Under the pieces are notes generated by a model. It was not told where the DNA came from, searched no databases, and saw only the letters and a list, made by a program, of their open reading frames with translations. Both the position numbers and the translations under genes were made by a program. A stretch of DNA of 64,000 nucleotides, taken from NCBI GenBank assembly GCA_030065235.1, contig JASJDC010000011.1, forward strand, positions 186,001-250,000, read 5' to 3'. The stretch is from Alphaproteobacteria bacterium (lineage in GTDB: Bacteria > Pseudomonadota > Alphaproteobacteria > UBA8366 > Aestuariispiraceae). Below, piece by piece: positions 1 to 10,027 of the stretch (position 1 is its first letter; each line of letters opens with the position of its first letter).

Positions 1-840
1 GACGGCGGCGTCGTTCGGCTTCAGGACCGCTATGACGCGACCAAACCGCTGCGCGTCGGACGCCATACAATCACAGATTACCACGCCGAGAACCGCTGGC
101 TGACGATCCCGGAGATCTTCATTCATTCGTCAAATATCGGGTCGGCGAAGATGGCGCTGGATGTCGGCGGGCCTGAACAAAAAGCCTTCCTGAAGAAGCT
201 CGGCTTTCTTGACCGTCTGGCGGTTGAACTGCCTGAGGTCAGCACGCCGCTGGCGCCCCGCGTCTGGCGTGAGATCAACACGGTCACGATTTCCTATGGA
301 CATGGGCTGTCGGTCAGCCCGTTGCATCTGACTTCCGGCGTCGCGGCGATGATCAATGGCGGCGTGATGCATCGGCCGACACTGGTCAAAACGCATGGCG
401 CGCCTGCCGGCGAACGGGTGATCGGCCAAAACACCAGCGACGCGATCCGAGTCCTGATGCGGCTCAACGCCTTGGAAGGCAGCGGCAAAAGCGCCGCAGT
501 CCACGGTTACGCCATCGGCGGTAAGACCGGCACCGCCGAGAAGCCAGGAAGCGGGGGCTACAACCGGAAGAAGCTGATATCCTCCTTCATCGGCGCCTTC
601 CCGATGCATGCGCCGCGCTATGCGGTCTACGTCGTGTTGGACGAACCGAAGGGCACGGCGGAAACTCACAATTTCGCAACGGGCGGTTGGGTCGCGGCGC
701 CCAGTGTCGGCCATATCATCGAGGCGATTGCGCCAATTCTCGGCGTTCAGCCGGTGGAAGAGGAAGCGCCCGCGCTTCAACAACAACTCGCCACAGTCGC
801 GCCACAGAGCGGCGCCACTTTGGCCTCGCTCCGGCAATGA
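1..840 (+). CDS. ftsI: FtsI (PBP3) septal peptidoglycan transpeptidase, 5' partial
   Basis: C-terminal 279 codons of a class B penicillin-binding protein that cross-links septal peptidoglycan in the periplasm. The frame is open from the first base of the window. Two of the three transpeptidase motifs are visible: SSN (SxN motif, bases 127-135) and KTGT (bases 523-534). The catalytic SxxK serine, the membrane anchor and the N-terminal domain lie upstream of the window. It ends in a TGA that overlaps an ATG in the murE frame, and murE follows directly, the usual dcw order, so ftsI rather than another class B PBP is the best reading. Confidence 0.95.
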   Translation, partial: DGGVVRLQDRYDATKPLRVGRHTITDYHAENRWLTIPEIFIHSSNIGSAKMALDVGGPEQKAFLKKLGFLDRLAVELPEVSTPLAPRVWREINTVTISYGHGLSVSPLHLTSGVAAMINGGVMHRPTLVKTHGAPAGERVIGQNTSDAIRVLMRLNALEGSGKSAAVHGYAIGGKTGTAEKPGSGGYNRKKLISSFIGAFPMHAPRYAVYVVLDEPKGTAETHNFATGGWVAAPSVGHIIEAIAPILGVQPVEEEAPALQQQLATVAPQSGATLASLRQ

Positions 841-869
841 CCGGCGACTCCGACGGCGAGGCAACCGAT

Positions 870-2354
870 ATGAGCCACAGCGGCGACATTCTACCACAAA
901 TTGATCTGAAGGGCGTCACCGCGGACAGCCGGCGGGTGCGCCCCGGCTACCTGTTCGCCGCCATTCCAGGCGAGACGCGCGACGGCCGAGACTTTATCGA
1001 CGACGCGCTGGCCAGAGGCGCGTCCGCTGTCTTGAGCACGCCGGATGTCGCCGCCGATCGCGTCGGCCCGAATGTGACGCTGATCCATGACGCCAATCCG
1101 CGCCGGCGCTACGCGAGGATCGCAGCTGCTTTCCATCGGGTGCAGCCCGATCTGATGGTCGCGGTGACCGGCACCAACGGCAAGACCTCGGTCGCAGAAT
1201 TCACCCGCCAGATCTGGGCCGCCGCCGGCTTCAGCGCCGCCAGCATCGGCACGCTGGGCTTGGTGCGCAGCGACGGCGCCCTGGAGGATGTTGGCGGGCC
1301 GGCGATGACGACGCCCGACGCCGCCGACCTGCACCGGCAATTGGCCGATCTCGCCCGGTCCGGCGTGCGCGCGGCGTCGATGGAGGCCTCAAGCCACGGT
1401 CTTGATCAATATCGCCTCGACGGCGTCCGGTTCAGCGCCGCCGCCTTCACCAATCTGTCGCGCGACCATTTGGATTATCACGGCGGCATGGAGGCGTACC
1501 GGGCTGCGAAATTGCGCCTGTTTGAGGAGATCCTGCCGAAAGGCGGGGTCGCCGTGGTCAACACCGCCGCCCGAGAACATGACGCGATCGCCAATATCGC
1601 CGCGGAACGCCAACAGCGCGTGCTCAGCTACGGCTTGAACCATGGCGCCATCCGCTGCGTGTCGATGAAACCGCATGCGGGCGGCTTCGATCTGGAATTG
1701 GACATTCGCGGCGAGCGGGCGGCGGTGGATTTCCCGCTGCCCGGCGCGTTTCAGGTGGAAAACGCGCTGGCGGCCATCGGGCTGACGATTGCCTGCGGGC
1801 TGGAGCCGCGCCGCGCCGTCGGCGCGCTATCGAGCCTGACAGGCGTGAGGGGCCGTCTCGAGCGCGCCGCCGTTCTGCCCAACGGGGCCGCCGTCTATGT
1901 CGACTACGCCCACACGCCCGAGGCGATCGAGACGGCGCTGCGGGCGCTGCGCGTCCATGCCCAAAGCCGCGCGCTGCATATCGTCTTCGGCTGCGGCGGC
2001 GACCGCGACCCGGGCAAACGGCCCTTGATGGGACAGGCCGCCGCCGCGAACGCGGACCGCGTGGTCCTGACCGACGACAATCCGAGGAACGAGGAGCCGG
2101 CCGCGATCCGGGCCGCCGCCATACCGGGCTGCCCCGCGGCGATCGAAATCGGCGACCGACGCGCGGCGGTCGAAAACGCCATGGCGGCGCTGGGCCCCGG
2201 CGACATCCTCTGCGTCGCCGGCAAGGGGCATGAGCAGGGTCAGACCGTCGGGGACGTGGTGCATCCGTTCGATGACGCCACGGTGGCGCGCGACTGCGCC
2301 AAGACGATGGCCGAAAGCGCATCAGGTGCAGAGACAATCGGGGGCGGCGCCTAG
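870..2354 (+). CDS. murE: UDP-MurNAc-tripeptide synthetase (meso-DAP adding), MurE
   Basis: Cytoplasmic Mur ligase that adds the third stem-peptide residue to UDP-MurNAc-L-Ala-D-Glu. About 494 aa, normal for the family. The ATP-binding motif TGTNGKTS is at residues 100-107. The DNPRN motif (from residue 403) is the signature of meso-diaminopimelate-specific enzymes. I chose ATG 870 because GAGG sits 8 bases upstream. The alternative ATG at 837 overlaps the ftsI stop as ATGA, adds 11 residues and has no clear ribosome site. murF begins at the base after the stop. Confidence 0.95.
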   Translation: MSHSGDILPQIDLKGVTADSRRVRPGYLFAAIPGETRDGRDFIDDALARGASAVLSTPDVAADRVGPNVTLIHDANPRRRYARIAAAFHRVQPDLMVAVTGTNGKTSVAEFTRQIWAAAGFSAASIGTLGLVRSDGALEDVGGPAMTTPDAADLHRQLADLARSGVRAASMEASSHGLDQYRLDGVRFSAAAFTNLSRDHLDYHGGMEAYRAAKLRLFEEILPKGGVAVVNTAAREHDAIANIAAERQQRVLSYGLNHGAIRCVSMKPHAGGFDLELDIRGERAAVDFPLPGAFQVENALAAIGLTIACGLEPRRAVGALSSLTGVRGRLERAAVLPNGAAVYVDYAHTPEAIETALRALRVHAQSRALHIVFGCGGDRDPGKRPLMGQAAAANADRVVLTDDNPRNEEPAAIRAAAIPGCPAAIEIGDRRAAVENAMAALGPGDILCVAGKGHEQGQTVGDVVHPFDDATVARDCAKTMAESASGAETIGGGA

Positions 2355-3794
2355 ATGCCGGCGCTCTGGACATCGGACGCCCTGGCGCAGGCGGTCGGCG
2401 GCGACTGCTCTGGTCCTTTCTCAGTCGACGGGATATCGATTGACAGCCGTCGGATCAAAAAGGGCGATCTGTTCATCGCGCTTCAGGGCGACCACCGCGA
2501 CGGTCATATGTTTATCGAACGGGCCGCCGAGGCGGGGGCCGCCGCCGCGCTGGTCGCGACCTCTTGGCCGGGCGCCGCGCAATGCCCGATTCCCATCGTT
2601 GCGGTCGAAGACACGTTTCAAGCCTTGTGGGATCTGGCCCGCGCCGCGCGCCAAAGATCTCGTGGAAAGATAGCGGCGATCACCGGCAGCGTCGGCAAGA
2701 CCGGCGCCAAAGAGGGCGTCGCCCTGGCGCTGTCGCGGTTCGGCCGCGTGCACAAGTCGGAAGGCAACCTCAACAACCAATTCGGCGCGCCGCTGTCGCT
2801 CGCCCGTATGCCCGCCGAGGCGGATTTCGGCGTCTTCGAACTGGGCATGGATCACGCGGGCGAGATTGAGCCGATGAGCCGGCTGGTCGAGCCGGACGTT
2901 GTCCTGATCACGACCGTCTCGCCGGTCCATATCGAGTTCTTCGACAGCATTCTCGGCATTGCGGACGCCAAGTCCGAGATCTTTCAGGGGCTTAAGCTGG
3001 GCGGCGTCGCGGTGCTGCCGCGAGACAACCCGCTCTATCACCACCTCTCGGCCCGGGCCGAAGAAGCGGGCGTCGGGCATATCTCGAGCTTTGGCGCCCA
3101 TCCAGAGGCCGATTTCAGGCTGCATTGCGCCACCCCGGCCGCCCACGGACAGCATGTCCGTCTGGTCCATGACGCCAAGATCCTCGCCTATCGCCTGAGC
3201 GCCATCGGCGAGCATCGCGCCATGAACAGCGCCGCGGTCTTGGCGGTCGTCGGGGCGCTCGGTTTAGATATCGAAAAGGCGGCGCAGGCGCTGATCGCTT
3301 TGACGCCGGGCGAAGGCCGCGGCGCCGTGTGCGCCGGTCGGTTGCCGAAGACGGCGCTTTCCGACCAAGGCGGCCCGATCACGGTGATCGATGAAAGCTA
3401 CAACGCCAGCCCGGTCGCCGTGAAGGCGGCGATCAAGGTGTTGGCGGCGATGCCGCTCGAGCCGCCAGGCCGGCGCATTCTGGTGCTGGGCGACATGCTC
3501 GAACTGGGCGATTTCGCGCGCACCGCCCACGCGGGGCTCGCGCAAGACGTCAAGGACGCCAAGATCGATCTGGTCTTCACCTGCGGTCCGCTTTCGGCCG
3601 CGCTCCACAATCGCTTGCCGGAAGAGCGGCGCGGCGCCCATGCCCGAGACAGCGCCGAACTGGCCCCGCTGGTCTTGAAGGCGCTGCGCCCGAACGACGT
3701 GATCACCGTCAAAGGTTCGCTCGGCAGCCGCATGAAGCCCATCGTCGAGCTTCTGACCGCGGACGCGGCCGAACCGGTTCCCGAGGGGGCTTGA
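2355..3794 (+). CDS. murF: UDP-MurNAc-pentapeptide synthetase MurF
   Basis: Adds D-Ala-D-Ala to the UDP-MurNAc-tripeptide in the cytoplasm, the last soluble Mur ligase step. 479 aa, typical length. The N-terminal UDP-binding domain includes the SIDSRR motif near residues 28-33. The central ATP-binding motif [10 protein letters not shown] is at residues 111-120; position GA replaces the more usual threonine-containing form, but the P-loop GKT is intact. The ATG directly follows the murE TAG, so translation is probably coupled. Confidence 0.95.
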   Translation: MPALWTSDALAQAVGGDCSGPFSVDGISIDSRRIKKGDLFIALQGDHRDGHMFIERAAEAGAAAALVATSWPGAAQCPIPIVAVEDTFQALWDLARAARQRSRGKIAAITGSVGKTGAKEGVALALSRFGRVHKSEGNLNNQFGAPLSLARMPAEADFGVFELGMDHAGEIEPMSRLVEPDVVLITTVSPVHIEFFDSILGIADAKSEIFQGLKLGGVAVLPRDNPLYHHLSARAEEAGVGHISSFGAHPEADFRLHCATPAAHGQHVRLVHDAKILAYRLSAIGEHRAMNSAAVLAVVGALGLDIEKAAQALIALTPGEGRGAVCAGRLPKTALSDQGGPITVIDESYNASPVAVKAAIKVLAAMPLEPPGRRILVLGDMLELGDFARTAHAGLAQDVKDAKIDLVFTCGPLSAALHNRLPEERRGAHARDSAELAPLVLKALRPNDVITVKGSLGSRMKPIVELLTADAAEPVPEGA

Positions 3795-3799
3795 GCGCC

Positions 3800-4885
3800 A
3801 TGCTCTATACGCTTCTCTCCCCCTTCGCCGACGATGTCTCCGGGCTCAATCTGATCCGGTATCTGACCTTCCGGACCGGCGGCGCCATGATCACCGCCCT
3901 GGTGATCAGTTTCGTCCTCGGGCCGACCCTGATCAATCGATTGAAGGAACGGCAGCGCGGCGCCAGCAACATCCGCGAGGACGTGCCGGATCAGCATCTG
4001 CAGAAGGCGGGCACGCCGACCATGGGCGGGTTCCTGATCCTCATCGCGCTGCTCGGCAGTACGCTCCTCTGGGTCGATATTCAGAACGCCTATGTCTGGA
4101 TCGTACTGCTGGTGACGACCGGCTTCGGGCTCATCGGCTTCGCCGATGACTATCTGAAACTGACGAAAAAAAACTCAAAGGGCCTGCCCGGCCGGTTCAA
4201 GATTCTCGCCCAGGTCGTGATCGGCGGCGCGGCGGCTTTCTGGTATAGCGCCGTTGCGCCGGAGGCCTTCGCAACGACCCTGGCCCTTCCCTTCCTGAAG
4301 GATGTGCTGCTGCCGCTGGGCCTTTTGTTCGCGCCCTTTGCGGTGTTTGTGATGGTCGGCGCTTCGAACGCGGTCAATCTGACCGACGGGCTGGACGGGC
4401 TGGCGATCATGCCGGTGATGATCGCCGCGGCGTGTTTCGGGATGATCACCTATCTGGTCGGCAACGCGATCTACGCCAATTATCTGCAGATCCATTACCT
4501 GCCCGGGACCGGCGAGCTGGCGGTGTTCTGCGGCGCCGTTGTCGGCGCGGCGCTGGGCTTTCTCTGGTTCAACGCGCCGCCGGCGATGGTTTTCATGGGC
4601 GACACCGGCTCTTTGGCGCTGGGCGGCGCCTTGGGCGCGATCGCCGTCGTCACCAAGCACGAGATCGTGCTGGCGATCGTCGGCGGCCTGTTCGTGTTGG
4701 AGGCGGTGTCGGTCATTGTCCAGGTGTTCAGCTTCAAATTGACCGGCAAAAGGGTCTTCGCAATGGCCCCGCTGCACCATCATTTCGAGAAGAAAGGCTG
4801 GGCCGAACCGACCATCGTCATCCGGTTCTGGATCATCGCCGCGATCCTGGCGCTGATCGGCCTTTCGACTCTGAAGCTCCGGTAG
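3800..4885 (+). CDS. mraY: Phospho-MurNAc-pentapeptide translocase MraY
   Basis: Integral membrane enzyme that transfers phospho-MurNAc-pentapeptide to undecaprenyl phosphate, forming lipid I. 361 aa with about ten hydrophobic segments. Family landmarks: KAGTPTMGG in the first cytoplasmic region, the DDYLKL aspartates, [13 protein letters not shown] from residue 190, and the HHHF motif at 326-329. ATG 3800 is preferred over in-frame TTG 3791 because GAGGGGG at 3783-3789 is correctly spaced for 3800. The coding sequence contains A AAA AAC at 4168-4174, noted separately as a rejected frameshift idea. Confidence 0.95.
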   Translation: MLYTLLSPFADDVSGLNLIRYLTFRTGGAMITALVISFVLGPTLINRLKERQRGASNIREDVPDQHLQKAGTPTMGGFLILIALLGSTLLWVDIQNAYVWIVLLVTTGFGLIGFADDYLKLTKKNSKGLPGRFKILAQVVIGGAAAFWYSAVAPEAFATTLALPFLKDVLLPLGLLFAPFAVFVMVGASNAVNLTDGLDGLAIMPVMIAAACFGMITYLVGNAIYANYLQIHYLPGTGELAVFCGAVVGAALGFLWFNAPPAMVFMGDTGSLALGGALGAIAVVTKHEIVLAIVGGLFVLEAVSVIVQVFSFKLTGKRVFAMAPLHHHFEKKGWAEPTIVIRFWIIAAILALIGLSTLKLR

Positions 4886-4902
4886 AGAGGAGCCGGCGTC
4901 GC

Positions 4903-6294
4903 GTGCATCTCGACCTAAGCATGTATGATGATCAGAACGTCGCCGTCGTGGGGCTCGGCAAATCCGGCCTCGCGACCGCGCGCGCCCTGATCGCGAGCGG
5001 CGCGACGATCGCCTGCTGGGACGATTCCGAAAAGGCGCGCGAAAAGGCCCAGGACGTTGGCCTGCCGCTGACGCCGCCGGACCGCATGGATCCCAGCCTG
5101 GTGGTTCTCAGTCCCGGCGTGCCGCTGACCCATCCCGCGCCGCATCCGATTGTCACAAAGGCCAAGCATACCGGCGCGCCGGTGATCGGCGATATCGAGC
5201 TGCTCTACCGCGCCTGTCCGTCGGCGACCTATGTCGGAGTGACCGGCACCAACGGTAAATCGACGACAACGGCGCTGATCGGCCACATCCTGCGGCAGGC
5301 GGGCCGACGGGCTGAGATCGGCGGCAACCTGGGCGTGCCGGCGTTGGCGCTGGAATCGCTCGGGAGTGACGGGATCTATGTCTTGGAAATGTCCTCCTAT
5401 CAGTTGGAGCTGTTGCGATCGACGGTCTTCAATGTCGGCGTTCTGCTCAATCTCACGCCGGATCATCTCGACCGGCACGGCGACATGGAGAACTATCTGG
5501 CGGCGAAGGAGCATATCTTCGATCGCCAAGGGCCTGACGAGGCCGCAGTCATCAGTCTCGACGACGATTATTGCGAAAAGGCCTTTGTCCGACTAAGCGC
5601 GATGGGCCGCCGAATCTTGCCGATCTCAGTCAAGCGACCGGTTCAGGGCGGGGTCTATGTGCGCGACGACAGTCTCTTCGAGTCGATCGACGGGAGCCCC
5701 TTCTGGGCGCTGAGAATAAGTTCGGTTCCAAAACTGCCCGGCAAGCACAACGCCCAGAATATCGCGGCGGCCTTCGCCGCCTGTCGCGCCCTGGGGCTCG
5801 ACGCCGGCGAGACCTGCGCCGGCATCCGCAGCTTTCCAGGCCTCGCTCATCGGCAAGAAATATTCGCGGAACTCGGCGGCCTTAAATTCGTCAATGACAG
5901 CAAAGCGACAAACGCTGAAGCGGCCGCGCGGGCGCTTGCGTCTTTCGAGCGAATCTACTGGATTGCTGGCGGTCGTGAAAAGGAAGGCGGTTATGCGCCG
6001 TTGCTTCCGCATATCGGACATGTGCGACGCGCCTTTCTGATCGGCGAAGCGGCGGCGACCCTGTCGGCGTTTCTGAGAGGCAAGTGCGACACGGAACAAT
6101 GCGGCGATCTGAAGACCGCCGTGTTTAAGGCTCTAACCCTGGCAATGGACGAAGGGGCGCAGGACGCGGCGATACTACTCTCGCCGGCCTGCGCCTCTTT
6201 CGACCAATTCGCGAGTTTCGAGGCCCGGGGCGACGCCTTCAAAGCCGTTGTGACAAACGTGCTGCGTACCGCCGCGCCCGGGAAAGACGGCTGA
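4903..6294 (+). CDS. murD: UDP-MurNAc-L-alanine:D-glutamate ligase MurD
   Basis: Cytoplasmic Mur ligase adding D-Glu as the second stem-peptide residue. The N-terminal Rossmann-like domain has VVGLGKSG near the start and the ATP motif GTNGKS is at residues 115-120. I chose GTG 4903 (463 aa) because a GAGGAG ribosome site lies about 10 bases upstream. The in-frame ATG 4921, six codons later, has none and would trim the first strand. The stop TGA overlaps the ftsW ATG by one base. Confidence 0.93.
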   Translation: MHLDLSMYDDQNVAVVGLGKSGLATARALIASGATIACWDDSEKAREKAQDVGLPLTPPDRMDPSLVVLSPGVPLTHPAPHPIVTKAKHTGAPVIGDIELLYRACPSATYVGVTGTNGKSTTTALIGHILRQAGRRAEIGGNLGVPALALESLGSDGIYVLEMSSYQLELLRSTVFNVGVLLNLTPDHLDRHGDMENYLAAKEHIFDRQGPDEAAVISLDDDYCEKAFVRLSAMGRRILPISVKRPVQGGVYVRDDSLFESIDGSPFWALRISSVPKLPGKHNAQNIAAAFAACRALGLDAGETCAGIRSFPGLAHRQEIFAELGGLKFVNDSKATNAEAAARALASFERIYWIAGGREKEGGYAPLLPHIGHVRRAFLIGEAAATLSAFLRGKCDTEQCGDLKTAVFKALTLAMDEGAQDAAILLSPACASFDQFASFEARGDAFKAVVTNVLRTAAPGKDG

Positions 6295-7418
6295 TGCAGT
6301 TCGCGCGCAATGATAGATCGGTTCTCGGCGCCTGGTGGTGGACCGTCGATCGCTGGCTGCTGGCGGCGGTTATTCTGCTGGCGATTCTGGGCTTGCTGCT
6401 GACAGCGACCGCCAGCCCGCCGGTGGCCGAGAAGATCGGCGCGCCGCCAATGCATTTCGTGCGCAAGCAAGCGATCTTCCTAGCCCCGGCGCTTTTCATC
6501 ATTCTCACCGTCTCCCTCGCGCCGCCGCGCCTGATCCGCCGCCTCGCCTTAGTCGTCTTCTGCGGCGCGGTCGTCATGATGGCGCTGACCCTGATGGTCG
6601 GGTCTGAAATCAAGGGCGCGCAACGGTGGATTTCGGTCGGAGGCTTCACGCTGCAACCGTCGGAATTCGTCAAGCCCGCCTTCGCGGTGCTGGCCGGCTG
6701 GATCCTGGCGGCGCGCCGCATGGGCGAAGAGGTGCCGGGATACGCGCTGTCCTTCCTGCTGTTCGCCTTGATCATCGGGCTCCTGGCGCTGCAGCCGGAT
6801 ATCGGCCAGGCGGGCGTCGTCATGGCGGTCTGGTTCACGCAACTCTTCATCGCCGGGCTGCCGATGGCGGTGGTGATCTTTCTCATCATCGCAGGTTTGG
6901 GCGCAGCCGCCGGCGCCTATTACGCGTTTCCGCATGTCGCCAGCCGGATCGACCGGTTTTTCGATCCGCAAAGCGGCGACACCTATCAGATCGACCGGTC
7001 GATGAGCGCGTTTCAATCCGGCGGCGTGATGGGACGCGGTCCGGGAGAAGGTGTGGTGAAGCACGATCTGCCGGACGGGCACGCCGATTTCATCTTCGCG
7101 GTTGCAGGCGAGGAGTTCGGCCTGATCGCCTGTCTGCTGATCGTGGCGGTGTTCGCCTTCATCACGATCCGAGGCTTCGCCCGCCTGATCCAGGACAGCG
7201 ACATGTTCGTGGTGCTCGCCTCCGCCGGGCTGCTGGTGCAGTTCGCCATGCAGGCGCTGATCAATATGGGTTCGGCCTTAAGCTTGATCCCGACGAAAGG
7301 CATGACCCTGCCCTTCATCTCTTATGGCGGATCGAGCCTGATGGCGCTGGCGCTCGGCGTCGGCATGTTGCTGGCTTTGACGCGGCGACGGCCCGGCGTG
7401 GCCGGATGGACGCCCTGA
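6294..7418 (+). CDS. ftsW: SEDS-family septal peptidoglycan glycosyltransferase FtsW
   Basis: Polytopic inner-membrane SEDS protein that polymerises lipid II at the septum together with FtsI. 374 aa with about ten hydrophobic segments. Typical SEDS sequences include GAQRWI followed by QPSEFVKP near residues 104-124, the large loop containing DLPDGHADFIFAV, then GEEFG, and SYGGSS near the C-terminus. Its ATG overlaps the murD stop (TGATG). Position between murD and murG distinguishes it from RodA. Confidence 0.95.
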   Translation: MQFARNDRSVLGAWWWTVDRWLLAAVILLAILGLLLTATASPPVAEKIGAPPMHFVRKQAIFLAPALFIILTVSLAPPRLIRRLALVVFCGAVVMMALTLMVGSEIKGAQRWISVGGFTLQPSEFVKPAFAVLAGWILAARRMGEEVPGYALSFLLFALIIGLLALQPDIGQAGVVMAVWFTQLFIAGLPMAVVIFLIIAGLGAAAGAYYAFPHVASRIDRFFDPQSGDTYQIDRSMSAFQSGGVMGRGPGEGVVKHDLPDGHADFIFAVAGEEFGLIACLLIVAVFAFITIRGFARLIQDSDMFVVLASAGLLVQFAMQALINMGSALSLIPTKGMTLPFISYGGSSLMALALGVGMLLALTRRRPGVAGWTP

Positions 7419-7436
7419 CCGGGCATCGAGGACGCC

Positions 7437-8621
7437 ATGGCCGCGCATTCGGAATCCCACAACCAGAAGAAGCAACTGATTGTCTTGGCGACAGGCGGCA
7501 CGGGCGGGCATGTCTTTCCCGCCGAGGCACTGGCGCAGGAACTGGGCGCGCGCGGCTATCGTCTGGCGCTCGTCACCGACAGGCGCGGCGTCGCCTATGG
7601 CGGCGCGCTTGACAGGCTCGACCGCTACACGATCAGCGCCTCGGCGATCAGCGGACGCGGGTTGATCGGGAAGGTCAAGGCGGCGCTGAAGCTCGCGCGC
7701 GGATATGGCCAGGCGCGCGGTCTGCTCAAACGCCTGCGCCCGGCCGCGGCGATCGGTTTCGGCGGGTATCCCTCGGCCCCGGTCATGCTGGCGGCCAGCC
7801 GCATCGGCGCAGTCCGCACCGCCATTCACGAGCAAAACGCCGTCTTGGGACGCGCCAACCGGCTGCTCGCGCCGCGGGTCGACGCGATCGCCACTTCCTT
7901 TGAACGAACCCGCGAGATCCGGGAGGCCGACGCGGGCAAAGTCGAACGCACCGGCAACCCAATCCGGCCGGCGATCAGAGCCTTGGCGACCGAACCTTAT
8001 CCCGAGCCCGAGCCGGACGGCGCGATCGCTGTCCTGATCACCGGCGGCAGTCAGGGCGCGCAGGTCTTCGGCGATCTGATCCCGGGCGCCTTGGCGGAGT
8101 TGAGCCAAGACCAGCGCGCCCGGCTTTCCATCACCCAGCAAGTCCGCGCCGAACAGGTCAGCGATGTCGACGGGCGCTATAAGTTTCTCGGGGTGCGGAG
8201 CGAGATCAAACCCTTCTTCGACGATATGCCGGCGCGTTTGCGCGCGGCGCATCTGGTGATCGGCCGGGCGGGCGCCTCGACATTGGCCGAACTGACCACC
8301 GCCGGCCGACCGGCCATCCTGATCCCCTACCCTTACGCGATCGATGACCACCAAAGCGAGAATGCGGCGCGGCTCAGCGACGCCGCGGGCGCCTGGACGA
8401 TCCCTCAGGCTGATGCGACCCCCAGCCTCCTCGCGGCCCGCCTGGCCGAGTTGATAGACCGGCCCGCGGTCCTGACGGCCGCCGCTCAAGCCGCCCATCG
8501 GATCGGCGCGCCGGACGCCGCCGAGCGTCTGGCGGAGTTGGTGGTTCGGTTGATTGGCGACTCAGACAGGGGCGTCGAGGAGAACGCTCTCGCCCCCGAT
8601 GGCGCGGAGACGGCCGCATGA
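7437..8621 (+). CDS. murG: UDP-GlcNAc:lipid I GlcNAc transferase MurG
   Basis: Peripheral GT28 glycosyltransferase on the inner leaflet that converts lipid I to lipid II. 394 aa, slightly longer than the common 360 because of about 12 extra N-terminal residues and a C-terminal tail. The glycine-rich loop GGTGGH is at residues 20-25, followed by GFGGYPS and [12 protein letters not shown]. The UDP-GlcNAc-binding half has GGSQGAQ. GAGG at 7428-7431 supports ATG 7437. The stop overlaps murC. Confidence 0.94.
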   Translation: MAAHSESHNQKKQLIVLATGGTGGHVFPAEALAQELGARGYRLALVTDRRGVAYGGALDRLDRYTISASAISGRGLIGKVKAALKLARGYGQARGLLKRLRPAAAIGFGGYPSAPVMLAASRIGAVRTAIHEQNAVLGRANRLLAPRVDAIATSFERTREIREADAGKVERTGNPIRPAIRALATEPYPEPEPDGAIAVLITGGSQGAQVFGDLIPGALAELSQDQRARLSITQQVRAEQVSDVDGRYKFLGVRSEIKPFFDDMPARLRAAHLVIGRAGASTLAELTTAGRPAILIPYPYAIDDHQSENAARLSDAAGAWTIPQADATPSLLAARLAELIDRPAVLTAAAQAAHRIGAPDAAERLAELVVRLIGDSDRGVEENALAPDGAETAA

Positions 8622-10027
8622 TGCAAATTCCGCTCTCTATCGGCGCGCTGCATTTTGTCGGCATTGGCGGTATTGGCATGTCCGGCATCGCTGACGTCAT
8701 GCGAACGCTTGGCTACTCGGTCAGCGGGTCCGATATGGCTGAGAACGCCAATGTGAGACGCCTGCGCGAGAACGGGGTCGAGATCGCCATTGGCCACCGA
8801 GCCGAGAATGTCGACGGCGCCGCCGTGCTTGTGGTCAGTTCCGCCATCAGGCCGGACAATCCCGAACTCGTCGCCGCGCGTGAGCGGTTCATCCCGGTCG
8901 TTCGGCGCGCTGAGATGCTGGCGGAGTTGATGCGGCTGAAATGGTCGGTCGCGGTCGGCGGCACCCATGGCAAGACGACGACCACCTCACTGGTCGCTGC
9001 GGTTTTGGACGGCGGCGGCCTGGACCCGACCGTCATCAATGGCGGCGTGATCAACGCCTACGGCGCCAACGCCCGGATCGGCGCCGGCGACTGGATGGTA
9101 GTCGAGGCGGACGAATCCGACGGGTCCTTCACCAAACTGCCGGCGACCATCGCGATCGTCACCAATATCGACGCCGAACACATGGATCATTACGGCTCTC
9201 TGCAAGCGCTGCGGCAGGCTTTCCAGACCTTCGTTCAGAACATCCCCTTCTACGGCTTCGCCGTCCTCTGCGTCGATCACCCGGAAGTGCAGTCGATGAT
9301 CGGCCAAATCGAAGACCGGCGGGTCATCACCTATGGCTTTAATCCGCAGGCCGAGGTCCGCGCGGCGCATATCCGGCCGGCGCCGCATGGCTATGTCTTT
9401 GACGTGATCGTCGCCCCGCGCGGCGAAGAGGAACAGACGATCCAGGACATCGCCGTGCCGATGTTCGGTCATCACAATATTCAGAACAGCTTGGCCGCCA
9501 TCGCCGTCGGCATCGAGATGGGCGTGCCGGCGGATAGTATGCGCGAGGCGCTGCGGCGCTTCGCCGGGGTCAAGCGCCGGTTCACCCGGACGGGCGAGGC
9601 GAACGGCGTCACGGTGATCGACGATTACGCCCACCACCCAGTCGAGATCAACGCCGTCCTCAAGGCCGCCCGGGACGCCACGTCGGGGAGGGTCATCGCG
9701 GTCGTCCAGCCTCATCGATACACACGCCTGCGCGACCTGTTCGAGGAATTCTGTTCCTGTTTCAACGATGCGGACACCGTTGTCGTCGCGCCGGTGTTCG
9801 AGGCGGGTGAAGCGCCGATCGAGGGCGTCGACCGGGACGCCTTGATCCAAGGGCTGCGAACCCGCGGCCATCGCTCGGTCGCCGCCATCGACGGGCCTGA
9901 GGATCTTCCGGACGTCATCGCCGACGCGGCCGCCTCCGGCGATCTGGTGATCTGCCTCGGAGCCGGCTCGATCACGCAATGGGCGAACGCCCTGCCCGCG
10001 CAGTTGGCGAAGCGGGGTGCGTCATGA
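8618..10027 (+). CDS. murC: UDP-MurNAc:L-alanine ligase MurC
   Basis: First Mur ligase, attaching L-Ala to UDP-MurNAc in the cytoplasm. 469 aa. GIGGIGMSG at residues 15-23 forms the UDP-substrate Rossmann loop, and GTHGKTTT from residue 115 is the ATP P-loop. The C-terminal DDYAHHP motif is present. The first of two tandem ATGs (8618 and 8621) overlaps the murG TGA; either could be used. The stop overlaps the murB ATG as ATGA. Confidence 0.95.
   Translation: MMQIPLSIGALHFVGIGGIGMSGIADVMRTLGYSVSGSDMAENANVRRLRENGVEIAIGHRAENVDGAAVLVVSSAIRPDNPELVAARERFIPVVRRAEMLAELMRLKWSVAVGGTHGKTTTTSLVAAVLDGGGLDPTVINGGVINAYGANARIGAGDWMVVEADESDGSFTKLPATIAIVTNIDAEHMDHYGSLQALRQAFQTFVQNIPFYGFAVLCVDHPEVQSMIGQIEDRRVITYGFNPQAEVRAAHIRPAPHGYVFDVIVAPRGEEEQTIQDIAVPMFGHHNIQNSLAAIAVGIEMGVPADSMREALRRFAGVKRRFTRTGEANGVTVIDDYAHHPVEINAVLKAARDATSGRVIAVVQPHRYTRLRDLFEEFCSCFNDADTVVVAPVFEAGEAPIEGVDRDALIQGLRTRGHRSVAAIDGPEDLPDVIADAAASGDLVICLGAGSITQWANALPAQLAKRGAS

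Noticed and set aside
1624-2373. Long minus-strand ORF of 249 codons opposite murE
   Set aside because: Its Arg/Pro-rich product is the shadow of a GC-rich gene; murE motifs on the plus strand explain the region. The same applies to the many other antisense frames in the window.
4168-4174. A AAA AAC slippery heptamer in frame within mraY
   Set aside because: It fits the -1 frameshift consensus, but it encodes the ordinary Lys-Lys-Asn of the MraY loop. I saw no supporting stem-loop or useful -1 product.
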